A stretch of 64,000 bases of DNA from Ignavibacteriota bacterium (GCA_020437395.1 JAGQWJ010000002.1:62001-126000), one strand, 5' to 3'; shown: positions 36,083-44,850, numbered from the stretch's first letter. Numbers and translations: made by a program. Notes: generated by a model from the sequence alone, not told the origin.

Positions 36083-37345
36083 TTAATTTGATGAGAAAAA
36101 CTCTGGAGTTACTACTAACATAGCCCAAATCCAAGTAGAATTTTCACCGTTAGGCCTACCTTGTACTATCTTCAATGCATCAGCAGGGATCATATAAGAA
36201 TAGCCCATCTGTAATTTAATGTCGCTTGCAATTGTGTGAGTTAGTACTAAATCTATTTCACTTGCAAGTCCTTTCTCAGTTAACTTTGCATTAGAAGGAT
36301 TTATAATCGCTTTTTCTAATGAAAAGCTATGAAAATCCAATGCCGCACTCCATTTTGGAACAAAATCATACTTAATTTTAGCATAAATATCAACTAAACC
36401 ACCTCCAGCAGTATGAGCCGGTATATTCAGGAAGTGATCCATTAATCCATAAAACTTATGATTTGTTCCATAAAGAGTATTGAATGCCGTATATTCATTG
36501 GAATTTGGGTTCTCAGAATCGTTACCTGATAGATAATCGATACCAGCTCCAATTTTAAATTTATCAAACTTATAATGTGCTTGCAATGAGAACATATATG
36601 CTGCAATATCTTGGGCAAGTGTAGTTTGTCCTAATTGATAAAATCCTGTTCCTTGTAGTTCAAAAGATTGAGAGTTATAATAGTAATTACCACCAAAAGT
36701 GTATCGGAAGTAATTATAATTATTCGTGTCATTCTCTTGGAAAGCATCAGTAACTCCCAATATAGTATAACGCATATTTGAATCTATAATGTTTTCAAAC
36801 CAAAGGAATCCTAATCCTTTGTAATTGTTCAATGGGTAAGTAGTACTGAATAAGTTTTGACCACTTTGATTAAAAGCTCCACCAAGGTGTAACTTCATAT
36901 TATCTGATTCATATTTTCCAACAAAGGCATCATGGCTTCTACCTGTTTGAGCCCAATCTACATTACCTAATATCCTATGGTCATCATATACAAGCTCCTG
37001 TCTTCCAACTTTTAGACTAATTAATGAATCTAATTTAACATCTACCCATGCCTCGTGTAGTGCTATTCTCGCTGCACTTGCCATTTGAGTCTCATCACCC
37101 CAAACTCTCACATCTTGAGCTGAAATTCTTGAGTTAATATTCTGATTCGAATATCCAAAAATTAATCTAGTTCTTTGAGATACAAACGATGCTGGGTGAA
37201 GGTCATCAGTTGTTAATTTTGCATAACCATCTCTGAATTCATATCTTGGTTTAAACTGACTGTTTAATGTGAATTTCGCAATAAGCTCCGAAGAACTTAA
37301 AAATAAACAAATTAATATAGTGGTTCCTAAAATTCTCTTAACCAT
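36083..37345 (-). CDS. Outer-membrane porin, alginate-export family
   Basis: The 420-residue protein has a signal peptide and a beta-barrel pattern ending in an aromatic-rich last strand (WAMLVVTPEFFSSN is atypical in that it ends in N). The stretches QFKPRYEFRDGYAK, SQRTRLIFGYSNQNINSRISAQDVRVWGDE, LHEAWVDVKLDSLISLKVGRQEL and DDHRILGNVDWAQTGRSHDAF are typical of the alginate_exp porin family. It is the last gene of the nirK operon, 2 bp after the SCO gene. It may provide a path for nitrite or another small anion; the solute is inference from context. Confidence 0.8.
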   Translation of the reverse strand: MVKRILGTTILICLFLSSSELIAKFTLNSQFKPRYEFRDGYAKLTTDDLHPASFVSQRTRLIFGYSNQNINSRISAQDVRVWGDETQMASAARIALHEAWVDVKLDSLISLKVGRQELVYDDHRILGNVDWAQTGRSHDAFVGKYESDNMKLHLGGAFNQSGQNLFSTTYPLNNYKGLGFLWFENIIDSNMRYTILGVTDAFQENDTNNYNYFRYTFGGNYYYNSQSFELQGTGFYQLGQTTLAQDIAAYMFSLQAHYKFDKFKIGAGIDYLSGNDSENPNSNEYTAFNTLYGTNHKFYGLMDHFLNIPAHTAGGGLVDIYAKIKYDFVPKWSAALDFHSFSLEKAIINPSNAKLTEKGLASEIDLVLTHTIASDIKLQMGYSYMIPADALKIVQGRPNGENSTWIWAMLVVTPEFFSSN

Positions 37346-37347
37346 AA

Positions 37348-37977
37348 CTAATCCTCATTAGTATATTTCAAAACTTCTTTTATTATTTTTTTCTTATCGC
37401 TATCGAATCCATTTATTTGCTGTACTATCTCTCCTTTTGGATTAAGCACAGTTATCAAATTAGAGTGAGCATAATCCATTAGTGAAGATTTCTTATATTT
37501 GAAACCTAAGACTGCAGCTAGTTCACGTATTTTTGTTTCGGTTCCAGTTAGCATTGTCCAATATTTTTCATCCATTTTCTCTTTCTTCATAAATCTAGAA
37601 AGTGTATCAGGTCTATCATGAATCGGATCTATGCTGACAATTAGAAAGTTAACTTGTTCTTTTCTTTTATCAGGAATTAACGAGTGTAACTCTTTCATAT
37701 CAGCCGTAATCAGAGGACAAGAATATTCGCAGTGTGTATATATCATTGCCAATATTGTTGGTTTACCTCCTATTAAACTTAATTTAACTGTGTCTCCATT
37801 TTGATTTTCCCAATCACTATTTAGGTTGAAAATAGATTCTTCAGAAGGCTCAAATTCCTCACCTTCGTAAGCGTTTTCTTCTTTAAATTTCTCCATATCA
37901 AAAGAATCATCTTCTGAACAACTTGATATTAAAAAAATAGAAAGTAATGCTATTGTTATAATTTGTCTTTTACGCAT
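37348..37977 (-). CDS. SCO1/SenC family copper-binding lipoprotein
   Basis: The 209-residue thioredoxin-fold protein has a lipoprotein signal with C20 (FLISSC). The copper site is CEYSC with C83 and C87 plus H171 in DYAHSNLI. SCO proteins deliver copper or reduce thiols for cuproenzyme maturation, usually the CuA site of cytochrome oxidase. Here the copper enzyme NirK is encoded two genes upstream, so maturation of NirK or another copper centre is likely. Its start lies inside the last 22 bp of the FGE-like gene, giving tight coupling. Confidence 0.92.
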   Translation of the reverse strand: MRKRQIITIALLSIFLISSCSEDDSFDMEKFKEENAYEGEEFEPSEESIFNLNSDWENQNGDTVKLSLIGGKPTILAMIYTHCEYSCPLITADMKELHSLIPDKRKEQVNFLIVSIDPIHDRPDTLSRFMKKEKMDEKYWTMLTGTETKIRELAAVLGFKYKKSSLMDYAHSNLITVLNPKGEIVQQINGFDSDKKKIIKEVLKYTNED

Positions 37978-38741
37978 CTAAAACCTAAGTTTCTTATACA
38001 ATATTTAGCTTGTAAACTACTCCACATCGAGTATCTTACGAATGCTGAATAGTTAGAAGGATCTACATTACCAATACTACCAGCGGCACAAAACAATTTC
38101 CCATCTTGGTTCGTTTTTTCTCTGGAATCAGTAGAAACAATTACAGAATTAAAATCTCTGGTCCACTCCCAAACTAATCCATGCATATCATAAACCCCAT
38201 AAGCATTCTTGAATCGTTGTCCTACATTTGGTAGAGGTATTTTGGGTAATTTCTCATACATTTTAAGTAATGTGGATGAAAATTCATCACTATTATAAGC
38301 ATTCTTTGATGTTTTACTAGCACTTGCTACATATTCCCATTCACTCATATCAGCTAACCTTCCGCCAAGCCAATTACAATAAGCACTAGCTGCAAACCAA
38401 GATACCATGACTACAGGTGCATTGGGAGGCGCTTGTTTACCTAAAACAGTATCAGATTTCCAATACTTTAAATAACTACTTTCAGCAAATAGGGATTTAA
38501 TCTTACTTCTTCTCCATTTGGGATTTGCTTTCACAAACTCTAAAAATTGAGCGTTAGTAATCTGAGTCTCTGTAATAAAAAACCCATCTATTTTGATGGG
38601 TTTGACTGTATCAGCAAAAAATGGAAAAAAATCACCTGAAGGAATTGATTTCCACTCAATTTTACTTGGGGGCTCTGCAATTAAGGAAGAGCTACCCACA
38701 AGTAAAATAATTAATATTAATATATATGCTTTTTTTATCAT
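37956..38741 (-). CDS. Secreted formylglycine-generating-enzyme-like (SUMF1/FGE-sulfatase fold) protein
   Basis: The 261-residue protein has a signal peptide and the SUMF1 fold markers: PIKIDGFFITETQITNAQFLEFVKAN, VVMVSWFAASAYCNWLGGRLADMSEWEYVA, YGVYDMHGLVWEWTRDF and a final YCIRNLGFRCVKD. This family includes the formylglycine-generating enzyme and non-heme-iron or non-catalytic relatives. No sulfatase is in the window, so true FGE activity is doubtful. It is 20 bp downstream of nirK and overlaps the SCO gene, so a role in assembling or assisting NirK is plausible but unproven. Confidence 0.85.
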   Translation of the reverse strand: MIKKAYILILIILLVGSSSLIAEPPSKIEWKSIPSGDFFPFFADTVKPIKIDGFFITETQITNAQFLEFVKANPKWRRSKIKSLFAESSYLKYWKSDTVLGKQAPPNAPVVMVSWFAASAYCNWLGGRLADMSEWEYVASASKTSKNAYNSDEFSSTLLKMYEKLPKIPLPNVGQRFKNAYGVYDMHGLVWEWTRDFNSVIVSTDSREKTNQDGKLFCAAGSIGNVDPSNYSAFVRYSMWSSLQAKYCIRNLGFRCVKDKL

Positions 38742-38761
38742 ATCTAATTCGAAATTAAATT

Positions 38762-40240
38762 CTAGTGTCCGCCGTTGCCCGCTGAACCCGAAGCTCTTAC
38801 TTTCTTAACTTGATCAGGAGAAACTTCTCCACCCTTATTACCAAAGTTATTCAGTAAATAAGTTACAACGTTTGCAACTTCTTCATCACTCAATGCTTGA
38901 GCAGGCATTGCACTGTTATAAATTTCACCATTGACAGTAATCTTACCTGACAATCCATGTACAATTGCACTTATCGCTTTATTATGGTCGTCAGCAAAAT
39001 AATCAGATTTAGCTAATGGTGGGAATACACCCTTCATACCTTTTGCGTCTGGTTGATGACAAGCTTGACAAAGGTTTTTATAAACATTCTCACCCATTTT
39101 AATTCTCTCTGCTTTGCTACCTGCCAGTTTTTCATTTGAACCTTTAGCCGATGGCAACGTTAGTGATCTACCACCTTCTGCCATATAAACTTTATCTTCC
39201 AGTTGACCACTGTAAATAACTTGATCTTCGTCTCCAGTTACCACTAGAGAGCCAAGAGCACCTTTGTTGAATGCTCTGAAAATAGAGTGATCAACTAAAT
39301 GTAAACTACCTGGGACTTCTACCTTGAATGTTACCATAGCAGCACCGCCAGCAGGTATTAAAGTTGTTTGTACATTCTTGTTTATCATATCGCCCCCTTC
39401 AACACTAACTTCGTCAAAGATCTCACCGATTACGTGGAACGAAGATACTAAGTTTGGACCACCATTCCCCACATAAAGTCTTACTGTCTCTCCAACTTTA
39501 GCAGTCAATGCTTTGTCTCCTGCTATTGCTCCTACTGAACCATTAAATACTACATAATCAGGATTTTCTTCCAATGCTTTATCCATATCAAATGGTTGAT
39601 GACCAGCTTCACCATATCTACCTGCAGTATAAAAATCACCTTGCATCACATAGTATTCTTTGTCAACTTTTGGTAAACCACCTTTTGGTTCTACTAATAT
39701 TAAACCATACATACCATTAGCTATGTGCATACCAACTGGAGCAGTTGCACAATGGTAAACATAAAGACCTGGATTCAATGCTTTGAAAGAGAAAACTGTT
39801 TCGTGACCTGGTGCTGTAAATGAAGATGCAGCTCCACCACCCGGACCAGTTACAGCGTGTAAATCTATATTGTGTGCAAATTTATTATCAGGATGATTTT
39901 TTAAATGAAATTCTACTTCATCACCTTCTCTAATTCTTATAAATTGTCCCGGTACAGACCCACCAAATGTCCAATAAGTGTAGGTTACACCGTCCATCAT
40001 TTCTCCTTCGTGTTCTAATACTTCCATGTTAACAATCTGTTTAGTAGCTGCTCTGTGCGGATCTATTGGAGCAGGTACGTGTGGTGGAAGTGTTAACTCA
40101 GCTATTGTTTCTCCTACAACTTTCTCATCGGCAGGATTATAATCGCCTTTACCACCATCACAGGCAGCAAATGAAAATGCTACTATTATTAGTAACACCA
40201 TAGTTAATTTATTTTTTATTAAACTCATCATGAACCCCAT
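38762..40240 (-). CDS. nirK: Copper nitrite reductase NirK, lipoprotein form fused to C-terminal cytochrome c
   Basis: The 492-residue protein reduces nitrite to nitric oxide. It has a lipoprotein signal with C27 (FSFAAC). The two cupredoxin domains keep expected ligands: H123, C164, H172 and M177 for type 1 copper; H128, H163 and H318 for type 2; and active-site D126 and H269. Residues about 375-465 form a class I cytochrome c with C391-QA-C394-H395 and likely Met445, giving a built-in electron donor. A glycine-rich tail follows. The start may be 40240, 40231 or 40228. It leads an operon with FGE-like, SCO and porin genes, behind a good Bacteroidota-type promoter. Confidence 0.95.
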   Translation of the reverse strand: MGFMMSLIKNKLTMVLLIIVAFSFAACDGGKGDYNPADEKVVGETIAELTLPPHVPAPIDPHRAATKQIVNMEVLEHEGEMMDGVTYTYWTFGGSVPGQFIRIREGDEVEFHLKNHPDNKFAHNIDLHAVTGPGGGAASSFTAPGHETVFSFKALNPGLYVYHCATAPVGMHIANGMYGLILVEPKGGLPKVDKEYYVMQGDFYTAGRYGEAGHQPFDMDKALEENPDYVVFNGSVGAIAGDKALTAKVGETVRLYVGNGGPNLVSSFHVIGEIFDEVSVEGGDMINKNVQTTLIPAGGAAMVTFKVEVPGSLHLVDHSIFRAFNKGALGSLVVTGDEDQVIYSGQLEDKVYMAEGGRSLTLPSAKGSNEKLAGSKAERIKMGENVYKNLCQACHQPDAKGMKGVFPPLAKSDYFADDHNKAISAIVHGLSGKITVNGEIYNSAMPAQALSDEEVANVVTYLLNNFGNKGGEVSPDQVKKVRASGSAGNGGH

Positions 40241-40277
40241 TAAATAATTTAAAATTACTTTGAAATAAATATTAGGA

Positions 40278-40309
40278 CAAAGTTAAATAATAGAATTATT
40301 AAATTCAAA
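40278..40309 (-). promoter_or_regulatory. Bacteroidota-type promoter of nirK
   Basis: On the minus strand TTTG (40306-40309) and TAACTTTG (40278-40285) are 20 bp apart, an exact consensus match. The predicted start site is about 30 bases before the nirK ATG. Confidence 0.65.
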
Positions 40310-40349
40310 AGAAAAAAGAGTTTTTTATCTTAAATAATGATATTTATTT

Positions 40350-40368
40350 GTTTTGAGGTTCCCAAAAC
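40350..40368. promoter_or_regulatory. Inverted repeat upstream of the nirK promoter, candidate operator
   Basis: GTTTTG and CAAAAC are separated by 7 bp, about 41 bp upstream of the nirK -33 element and 36 bp beyond the stop of the DUF5777 gene. There is no T-run, so a protein-binding site fits better than a terminator. Confidence 0.3.
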
Positions 40369-40404
40369 GCAGATAAGTGTTATGAAATATTGACAATACA
40401 ATGT

Positions 40405-41253
40405 TTATAAGTTTCTTGTAATTTGGAAACCAAAGTGTAAATTATTTTTTTCCTCACTACCCAAAAAGGCACTTTGAGCACCAGAATTGAATTGTTGAAT
40501 ATTTATTGCTGTATTATTAGAAACTGAGAATTTGAAAAAATGACCACCTGTTTCCATTGAGAAACCGACTGTGTATGAATCGTATTTATTTCTCCATCCA
40601 GTTATAGTAGGATTAGTTTCAATTAAGATACTATACATATCATCTAAGTAGTACTCAGCATAAGCACCTAGAGTGATACTATTCTCTATTTCTGGACATT
40701 GTAGATGAGAATTATAAGAGAATGTAGGTGTAATACCAATTCCTAGCTTATCACTAATTAAAGTATTGATTATAGCAACTCCATAGAAATGCCAATCTCT
40801 ACCTGATTCTAACTCTTGACCACCTACTAATGTAGGTTTGCTAGAGTATGCTACACCACCTAAAAAGCTAATTAATATAGGTAATGATTCATTTCTTATT
40901 TCAATAGCTTTGTATTTTGTTTCGAACCACCATTGTGATTCTCTATTACTTCTGCCTAGATTTAGAAAAATATCGTCCGTTAAACCATAACCTAAATTCA
41001 TCATATTAATAACAGGACCATCTATACCAAATAGTTGTTCGAAGCCAGATGAGACAGGAAGTGTAAATCTATGTGAAATTCCATATAAATAGTCACCTTG
41101 TTTCAATGTTTCTGCCGTAGGCAATGCATAGGCATAAGTACTATGGAATAATTGTAAAGGTGGCTCAACAACTTCTGATTTCCTTTGCCAAGATTGTGAG
41201 AATAGCAAAGTCGGAATAAATATAGTAATAAAAAAAGTAGAAATATATTTCAT
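40405..41253 (-). CDS. DUF5777 family outer-membrane beta-barrel protein
   Basis: The 282-residue protein has a signal peptide (FFITIFIPTLLFS) and alternating barrel strands. Early sequence HSTYAYALPTAETLKQGDYLYGISHRF and DGPVINMMNLGYGLTDDIFLNLGRSNRE fit the DUF5777 family, as does the last strand FGFQITRNL. The family is often found with YceI and small cytochromes, as here. The function is not known. It is the third gene of the cytochrome-YceI-barrel operon, with 1 bp between it and the yceI stop. Confidence 0.78.
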   Translation of the reverse strand: MKYISTFFITIFIPTLLFSQSWQRKSEVVEPPLQLFHSTYAYALPTAETLKQGDYLYGISHRFTLPVSSGFEQLFGIDGPVINMMNLGYGLTDDIFLNLGRSNRESQWWFETKYKAIEIRNESLPILISFLGGVAYSSKPTLVGGQELESGRDWHFYGVAIINTLISDKLGIGITPTFSYNSHLQCPEIENSITLGAYAEYYLDDMYSILIETNPTITGWRNKYDSYTVGFSMETGGHFFKFSVSNNTAINIQQFNSGAQSAFLGSEEKNNLHFGFQITRNL

Positions 41254-41254
41254 A

Positions 41255-41824
41255 TTATTGAGTTACCTCTTTTAAGAAAAAATCTAACCTTAAATCCATA
41301 TCAGGATCTATTTTTACTAACATAAGAGATGGTACTTCTATCTTATGGTCAGTCAAAGTTACTACAAATTTAGTTTTTACGTGATAAATCTCACCATATA
41401 CATATATATCGGCTTCTATTGTCTTCTCTTTTGAAACACCATGAACTTGGAACATTCCTTTTGCCTTCACTTCATAGTGCTTTTCATCGATTTTCTTTGA
41501 TTCAATTATTTTTCCTTCGAATGTAGTCATTGGGTATTTATCAGTATGAAGATAATTTTCTCTCATATGTCTATTTCTAAGACCATTGTCAGTATCTACA
41601 GTATTCAAATCCACTTCGAAGTAAAACTCTGTCCCTTTGAAGTCACCTTTTTCACCTAACATGTATCCATCTATTGAGCTTGTAATACCCTCGAAATCCT
41701 CAACAGGAGCATCGGAGATAAACTTAACAACATTTTTTTTGCTTTTATCCACCTGATGTTCAACCTTTGCAAAAGTGTTGGAATAGATAAAAACTAATAA
41801 AGCAATTAGTATTAAATTTTTCAT
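41255..41824 (-). CDS. YceI family periplasmic protein
   Basis: The 189-residue protein has a signal peptide (LILIALLVFIYSNTFA) followed by the lipocalin-like YceI fold: VKFISDAPVEDFEGITSSIDGY, FYFEVDLNTVDTDNGLRNRHMRENYLHTDKYP and GMFQVHGVSKEKTIEA. YceI proteins bind polyisoprenoids and are widespread near cytochrome genes. It is the middle gene of a three-gene operon, 16 bp after the cytochrome and 1 bp before the DUF5777 barrel, so it may serve periplasmic electron transfer or lipid handling. Confidence 0.9.
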   Translation of the reverse strand: MKNLILIALLVFIYSNTFAKVEHQVDKSKKNVVKFISDAPVEDFEGITSSIDGYMLGEKGDFKGTEFYFEVDLNTVDTDNGLRNRHMRENYLHTDKYPMTTFEGKIIESKKIDEKHYEVKAKGMFQVHGVSKEKTIEADIYVYGEIYHVKTKFVVTLTDHKIEVPSLMLVKIDPDMDLRLDFFLKEVTQ

Positions 41825-41840
41825 AATTTATTTCCTTTGT

Positions 41841-42266
41841 TTAATTATTCTCAGCGCCATTATCAATCCATACTTTAATCGAATCTAAAATACTTTGATT
41901 AAGTTTTGGACCACCTCGTGGCATCAAACTTCCACCTTCTCCTAATAATCTTTTGTAAAGATAACTACTTGTACTATTACCTTGCTCTATTAATTTCATA
42001 GTTCCAGTACTATTATTTTTGCCTACTATGTTAGTATAAGCATTCTCTTTTTCTAAATTAGGATAAGAAAAAAAAGAACCTCCGTGGCAACCACTAGTAG
42101 CACAGCTAGGGGTAAACACTTTTTCCTGAATATCTTTGAATGATGCTCTCATTTGATTATCAACCTTAATGTCCGTTTCGCATTCCGAGACAATACTCTC
42201 GGAACACGAAACAAACAAAAAAGTAATAATCAAAGTTGTGAATAATTGTAATTTTGTTTGTTTCAT
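41841..42266 (-). CDS. c-type cytochrome lipoprotein with CX4CH haem motif
   Basis: The 141-residue protein has a lipoprotein signal with C21 (FLFVSC). It carries a single haem-attachment motif C55-ATSG-C60-H61, which is CX4CH and not the usual CXXCH, in the form common to Bacteroidota/Planctomycete-type small cytochromes. A later SLMPRGGPKL supplies a possible Met ligand. It begins the cytochrome-YceI-DUF5777 operon. The adjacent nirK operon suggests a role in the same respiratory chain; no data fix its redox partner. Confidence 0.82.
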   Translation of the reverse strand: MKQTKLQLFTTLIITFLFVSCSESIVSECETDIKVDNQMRASFKDIQEKVFTPSCATSGCHGGSFFSYPNLEKENAYTNIVGKNNSTGTMKLIEQGNSTSSYLYKRLLGEGGSLMPRGGPKLNQSILDSIKVWIDNGAENN

Positions 42267-42344
42267 ATTTCTTTTACGTGGTGTTTGCTAATTTAGATTA
42301 TTATTAAATAATATATCCATATTTTATACTATACAATAACCCTT

Positions 42345-42376
42345 CAAAGTTAGAAAAGTAACATGGTTTCTATAAA
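42345..42376 (-). promoter_or_regulatory. Bacteroidota-type promoter of the cytochrome-YceI operon
   Basis: TAACTTTG on the minus strand (42345-42352) and TTTA (42373-42376, three of four) lie 20 bp apart, 79 bp before the ATG. The -7 octamer is identical to that of nirK. Confidence 0.5.
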
Positions 42377-42393
42377 AAATATAGGTACAAGTC

Positions 42394-42417
42394 AATTAGT
42401 TGACATAACAACTAATT
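42394..42417. repeat. Perfect inverted repeat after the porin stop codon
   Basis: AATTAGTTG and CAACTAATT flank a 6 bp loop, 6 bp beyond the stop of the porin gene and 18 bp upstream of the -33 box of the cytochrome operon. It lacks a T-run on the minus strand, so it could be a weak terminator or an operator. Confidence 0.45.
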
Positions 42418-42422
42418 AAATT

Positions 42423-43592
42423 TTATAGCTGTAGTTCTACTTGAAATCTGTATCTAATTAATTCATTATCTAGATTATCAAAAAGTTCGAAATAAGAAAA
42501 ATCAGATTGAATCTTTAGTTTGTGATTTGATAGATACTTGGAAATGCCTATCGTATATTCACCTAATTCATCAATATCAGATTCAATATTATCAGGTCTA
42601 ACATAACTATATCTTCCAGCTAATTCCCAATAATTGTCAAATAAATATCCTAATTGAATATTAATTGATTCGCCGGTTCTAAATTTTTTTTCTAGATTCG
42701 GAATAAGCTTATTAACTTCTTTTTTTGCGGCCTCAATCATTAAACTTACACCTTTGTATTTGTAATGTAAATCAAGAAAATAGCTAGTCATGTCATTGTT
42801 TATTAAAGACCCAGATGTATCATAAATGAATGAACCAATCTGACCACCTTGACGGTTCGTACCCTCATTAAAACTAAATGTTCCACCTATAGCAAGTTTG
42901 TGTTCATCATACATTTTATGAGCTGAGGATACATAATCATCAAAATCACCAAAAGGTAATAATTCCGTTCTATATGTATAGGCAAACCCACCTGCATTAT
43001 TAACTGTAATATTCCTTCCTTCACCTAATGATACTGAAAAGATTGGTTTTACTACAAAGTCATTACCGAATTTATAGCGCAACTGGATACCAGCGTCACG
43101 ATCAATATTAAGATTAGAATTTAGTAATGAACGATCAACAAATTGTAAATCACCAGATGATATGACACGCTCTCTATTGCCGGGTAACTTAGTTTGGCCG
43201 AACCAGATATCAAAATCTTCGAATAAATAATATTTTACGACTGCATCTAAGATAATATTAGATCCCGAATTACCAAATGCACCTGTTGCAGAATTGCCTT
43301 GGTCTCGATTAGAAAATCCTAACTCTAATTTATATCTTAAATCGGGGCTAATAGCATAACCACCAAATTTTAATCTCCATCTTCTTACTAAAAGTCGAGT
43401 ATCAGTTTCATTAGAAAAGTCGTTGTAATCTACTTCCAACAAGTTCTGCATTCTAACGTTTATTTTAATTGATGCTGTGGAATCTTTGGCCATAATATTA
43501 ACACCTTTGCCTAATCCAGGATAAGAAATATCTTGTGCAACTGCTTGTAAATATGTCAGTAGTATTAAAATAGTAGTCAAAATTCTAATCAT
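42423..43592 (-). CDS. Outer-membrane porin, OprO/OprP (phosphate-selective porin) family
   Basis: The 389-residue protein has a signal peptide (ILTTILILLTYLQAVAQ) and family blocks RLLVRRWRLKFGGYAISPDLRYKLELGFSNRD, FEDFDIWFGQTKLPGNRERVISSGDLQFVDRSLLNSN and DRDAGIQLRYKFG. The barrel ends RYRFQVELQL. The family passes phosphate, pyrophosphate or other anions; the actual ion is unknown. It is monocistronic and just upstream of the cytochrome operon on the same strand, with an inverted repeat between. Confidence 0.82.
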   Translation of the reverse strand: MIRILTTILILLTYLQAVAQDISYPGLGKGVNIMAKDSTASIKINVRMQNLLEVDYNDFSNETDTRLLVRRWRLKFGGYAISPDLRYKLELGFSNRDQGNSATGAFGNSGSNIILDAVVKYYLFEDFDIWFGQTKLPGNRERVISSGDLQFVDRSLLNSNLNIDRDAGIQLRYKFGNDFVVKPIFSVSLGEGRNITVNNAGGFAYTYRTELLPFGDFDDYVSSAHKMYDEHKLAIGGTFSFNEGTNRQGGQIGSFIYDTSGSLINNDMTSYFLDLHYKYKGVSLMIEAAKKEVNKLIPNLEKKFRTGESINIQLGYLFDNYWELAGRYSYVRPDNIESDIDELGEYTIGISKYLSNHKLKIQSDFSYFELFDNLDNELIRYRFQVELQL

Positions 43593-43651
43593 TATTTACT
43601 CTTTTTTTAATTTTGAATATATAGCAATTGCAAACTAATATAAATTTTTGT

Positions 43652-44320
43652 CTAAAGATATTTTGATGCTTCACGAATGCTTAAATTTTGGAGTTCGTTT
43701 TCATTCAAAAACTTAATTACGGTTGAAGGATTTATCTTGGAATATTCTCTCAGTGCCCAGCCGATTGACTTTTTTATAAAGAACTCTTTTTGGTGTGAAT
43801 GAAGTCGTATATTACTTTTCAACAATTCGAAATTTGTTTTCTCTTTGTATTTTAATTGGAAGAGGATTGCAGTTCTAATTAGCCATATATTATCAGAGCT
43901 TATCCATTTAGCATTATAATATTCTATTTTTTCTGGATGTAATTTCAAAAATTGTCCGGCGCAGTTAACAGCTAATGCATCTACGGTGTCCCACCAACTT
44001 TTATTAACTATTAACCATTCTGTTAATTCTATTGATTTCGGGTTTTCCCAATAGCGTTTATGTCTAAGTATATCTTGTATAAAGTAATTGACTTCTCGGT
44101 TGCAAATGTTCCAAACTTCTTTAATTTCGTTAGAAGCAATATTAGGTGGTAGTTTACCATTGTCAGAGAGAAATTGTTTTTGCAGTTCTTTTCTTAAAGG
44201 TGATTTTATTCCATAAAAAGAGAATTTATTTTTCATATACGCTGCCATTTTTATGGCATTTTCATCGTTCTTATAAGCTTCGAATAAGTCAAGTAGGGGA
44301 GAGAAGTAATTTGTTTTCAT
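43652..44320 (-). CDS. DNA alkylation repair protein (AlkD-like, HEAT-repeat)
   Basis: The 222-residue all-helical protein matches AlkC/AlkD-type glycosylases: FYGIKSPLRKELQKQFL, WNICNREVNYFIQDILRHKRYW, WLIVNKSWWDTVDALAVNCAG and IRTAILFQLKYKEKTN followed by FIKKSIGWALREYSKINP. The conserved Trp-Trp-Asp (WWDTVD) and the late GWALREY arginine/aspartate region are those used by AlkD to excise 3- and 7-alkylpurines. It starts 2 bp after the stop of the SprA-related gene, so it is the last gene of that operon. Confidence 0.88.
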   Translation of the reverse strand: MKTNYFSPLLDLFEAYKNDENAIKMAAYMKNKFSFYGIKSPLRKELQKQFLSDNGKLPPNIASNEIKEVWNICNREVNYFIQDILRHKRYWENPKSIELTEWLIVNKSWWDTVDALAVNCAGQFLKLHPEKIEYYNAKWISSDNIWLIRTAILFQLKYKEKTNFELLKSNIRLHSHQKEFFIKKSIGWALREYSKINPSTVIKFLNENELQNLSIREASKYL

Positions 44321-44322
44321 TC

Positions 44323-44850
44323 TTATGCTGTTACTGAGAATTGACTTTCTTTGTATTCTTTATTGTAGATACTAAGTATTCCGCTTTTAACTTTTTCATC
44401 TTCTTGATTTTTAGGATTAGAAAGCTCAGCTCTAGCTTTCGCTTCTTCTCTTGATGCTTGAGCCGCTACTGACCTATCTTGGCTCGAAGGATTAGCAGGT
44501 GCCAATGCAGCTTTTCTTACTTGTTGCATTCGCCTAATAGTTTCTTTGGGGTTTCCTTCTACAGGTGATATTTCTATATTTACCTCTCCTCCTGTTGCAT
44601 ACCTTTTACCATCAGGTCCCTTCGTGTAAGTAAATGTAGCTCCACCTCTGGCTAATCCACCAGCAGCCGCCAAATGTGCTTGCTCGTGAGTTCTTACTTC
44701 ACGATCTATCTTCTTTAACTCTTGAACTCTTTTCTCTTCATTTTCTGAAAGCTCTTCTTTCCCAGTAGAGTTTTCTTTCTCTTTTTTGAAATGAGAAAAC
44801 TCAATTTCCAAGTATGTAGGTTTTGTAATATTTATATTACTAGTTATCAT
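44323..44850 (-). CDS. SprA-related / CJM1_0395-type putative metalloprotease
   Basis: The 175-residue protein has no signal peptide. It contains the family hallmark EVRTHEQAHLAAAGGLARGGATFTYTKGPDGKRYATGGEVNIEISP with an HEQAH zinc-protease-like motif near residues 55-59, followed by ETIRRMQQVRKAALAPANPSSQDRSVAAQA. The family is annotated as putative metalloproteases, but activity is not shown to my knowledge. Its ATG overlaps the stop of the upstream sialidase-like gene (ATGA), and the AlkD-like gene follows 2 bp later. Confidence 0.78.
   Translation of the reverse strand: MITSNINITKPTYLEIEFSHFKKEKENSTGKEELSENEEKRVQELKKIDREVRTHEQAHLAAAGGLARGGATFTYTKGPDGKRYATGGEVNIEISPVEGNPKETIRRMQQVRKAALAPANPSSQDRSVAAQASREEAKARAELSNPKNQEDEKVKSGILSIYNKEYKESQFSVTA

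Noticed and set aside
37956-38741. Calling the SUMF1-fold gene a true sulfatase-maturing enzyme
   Set aside because: No sulfatase nearby and the active-site cysteines were not clearly identified; kept as FGE-like.
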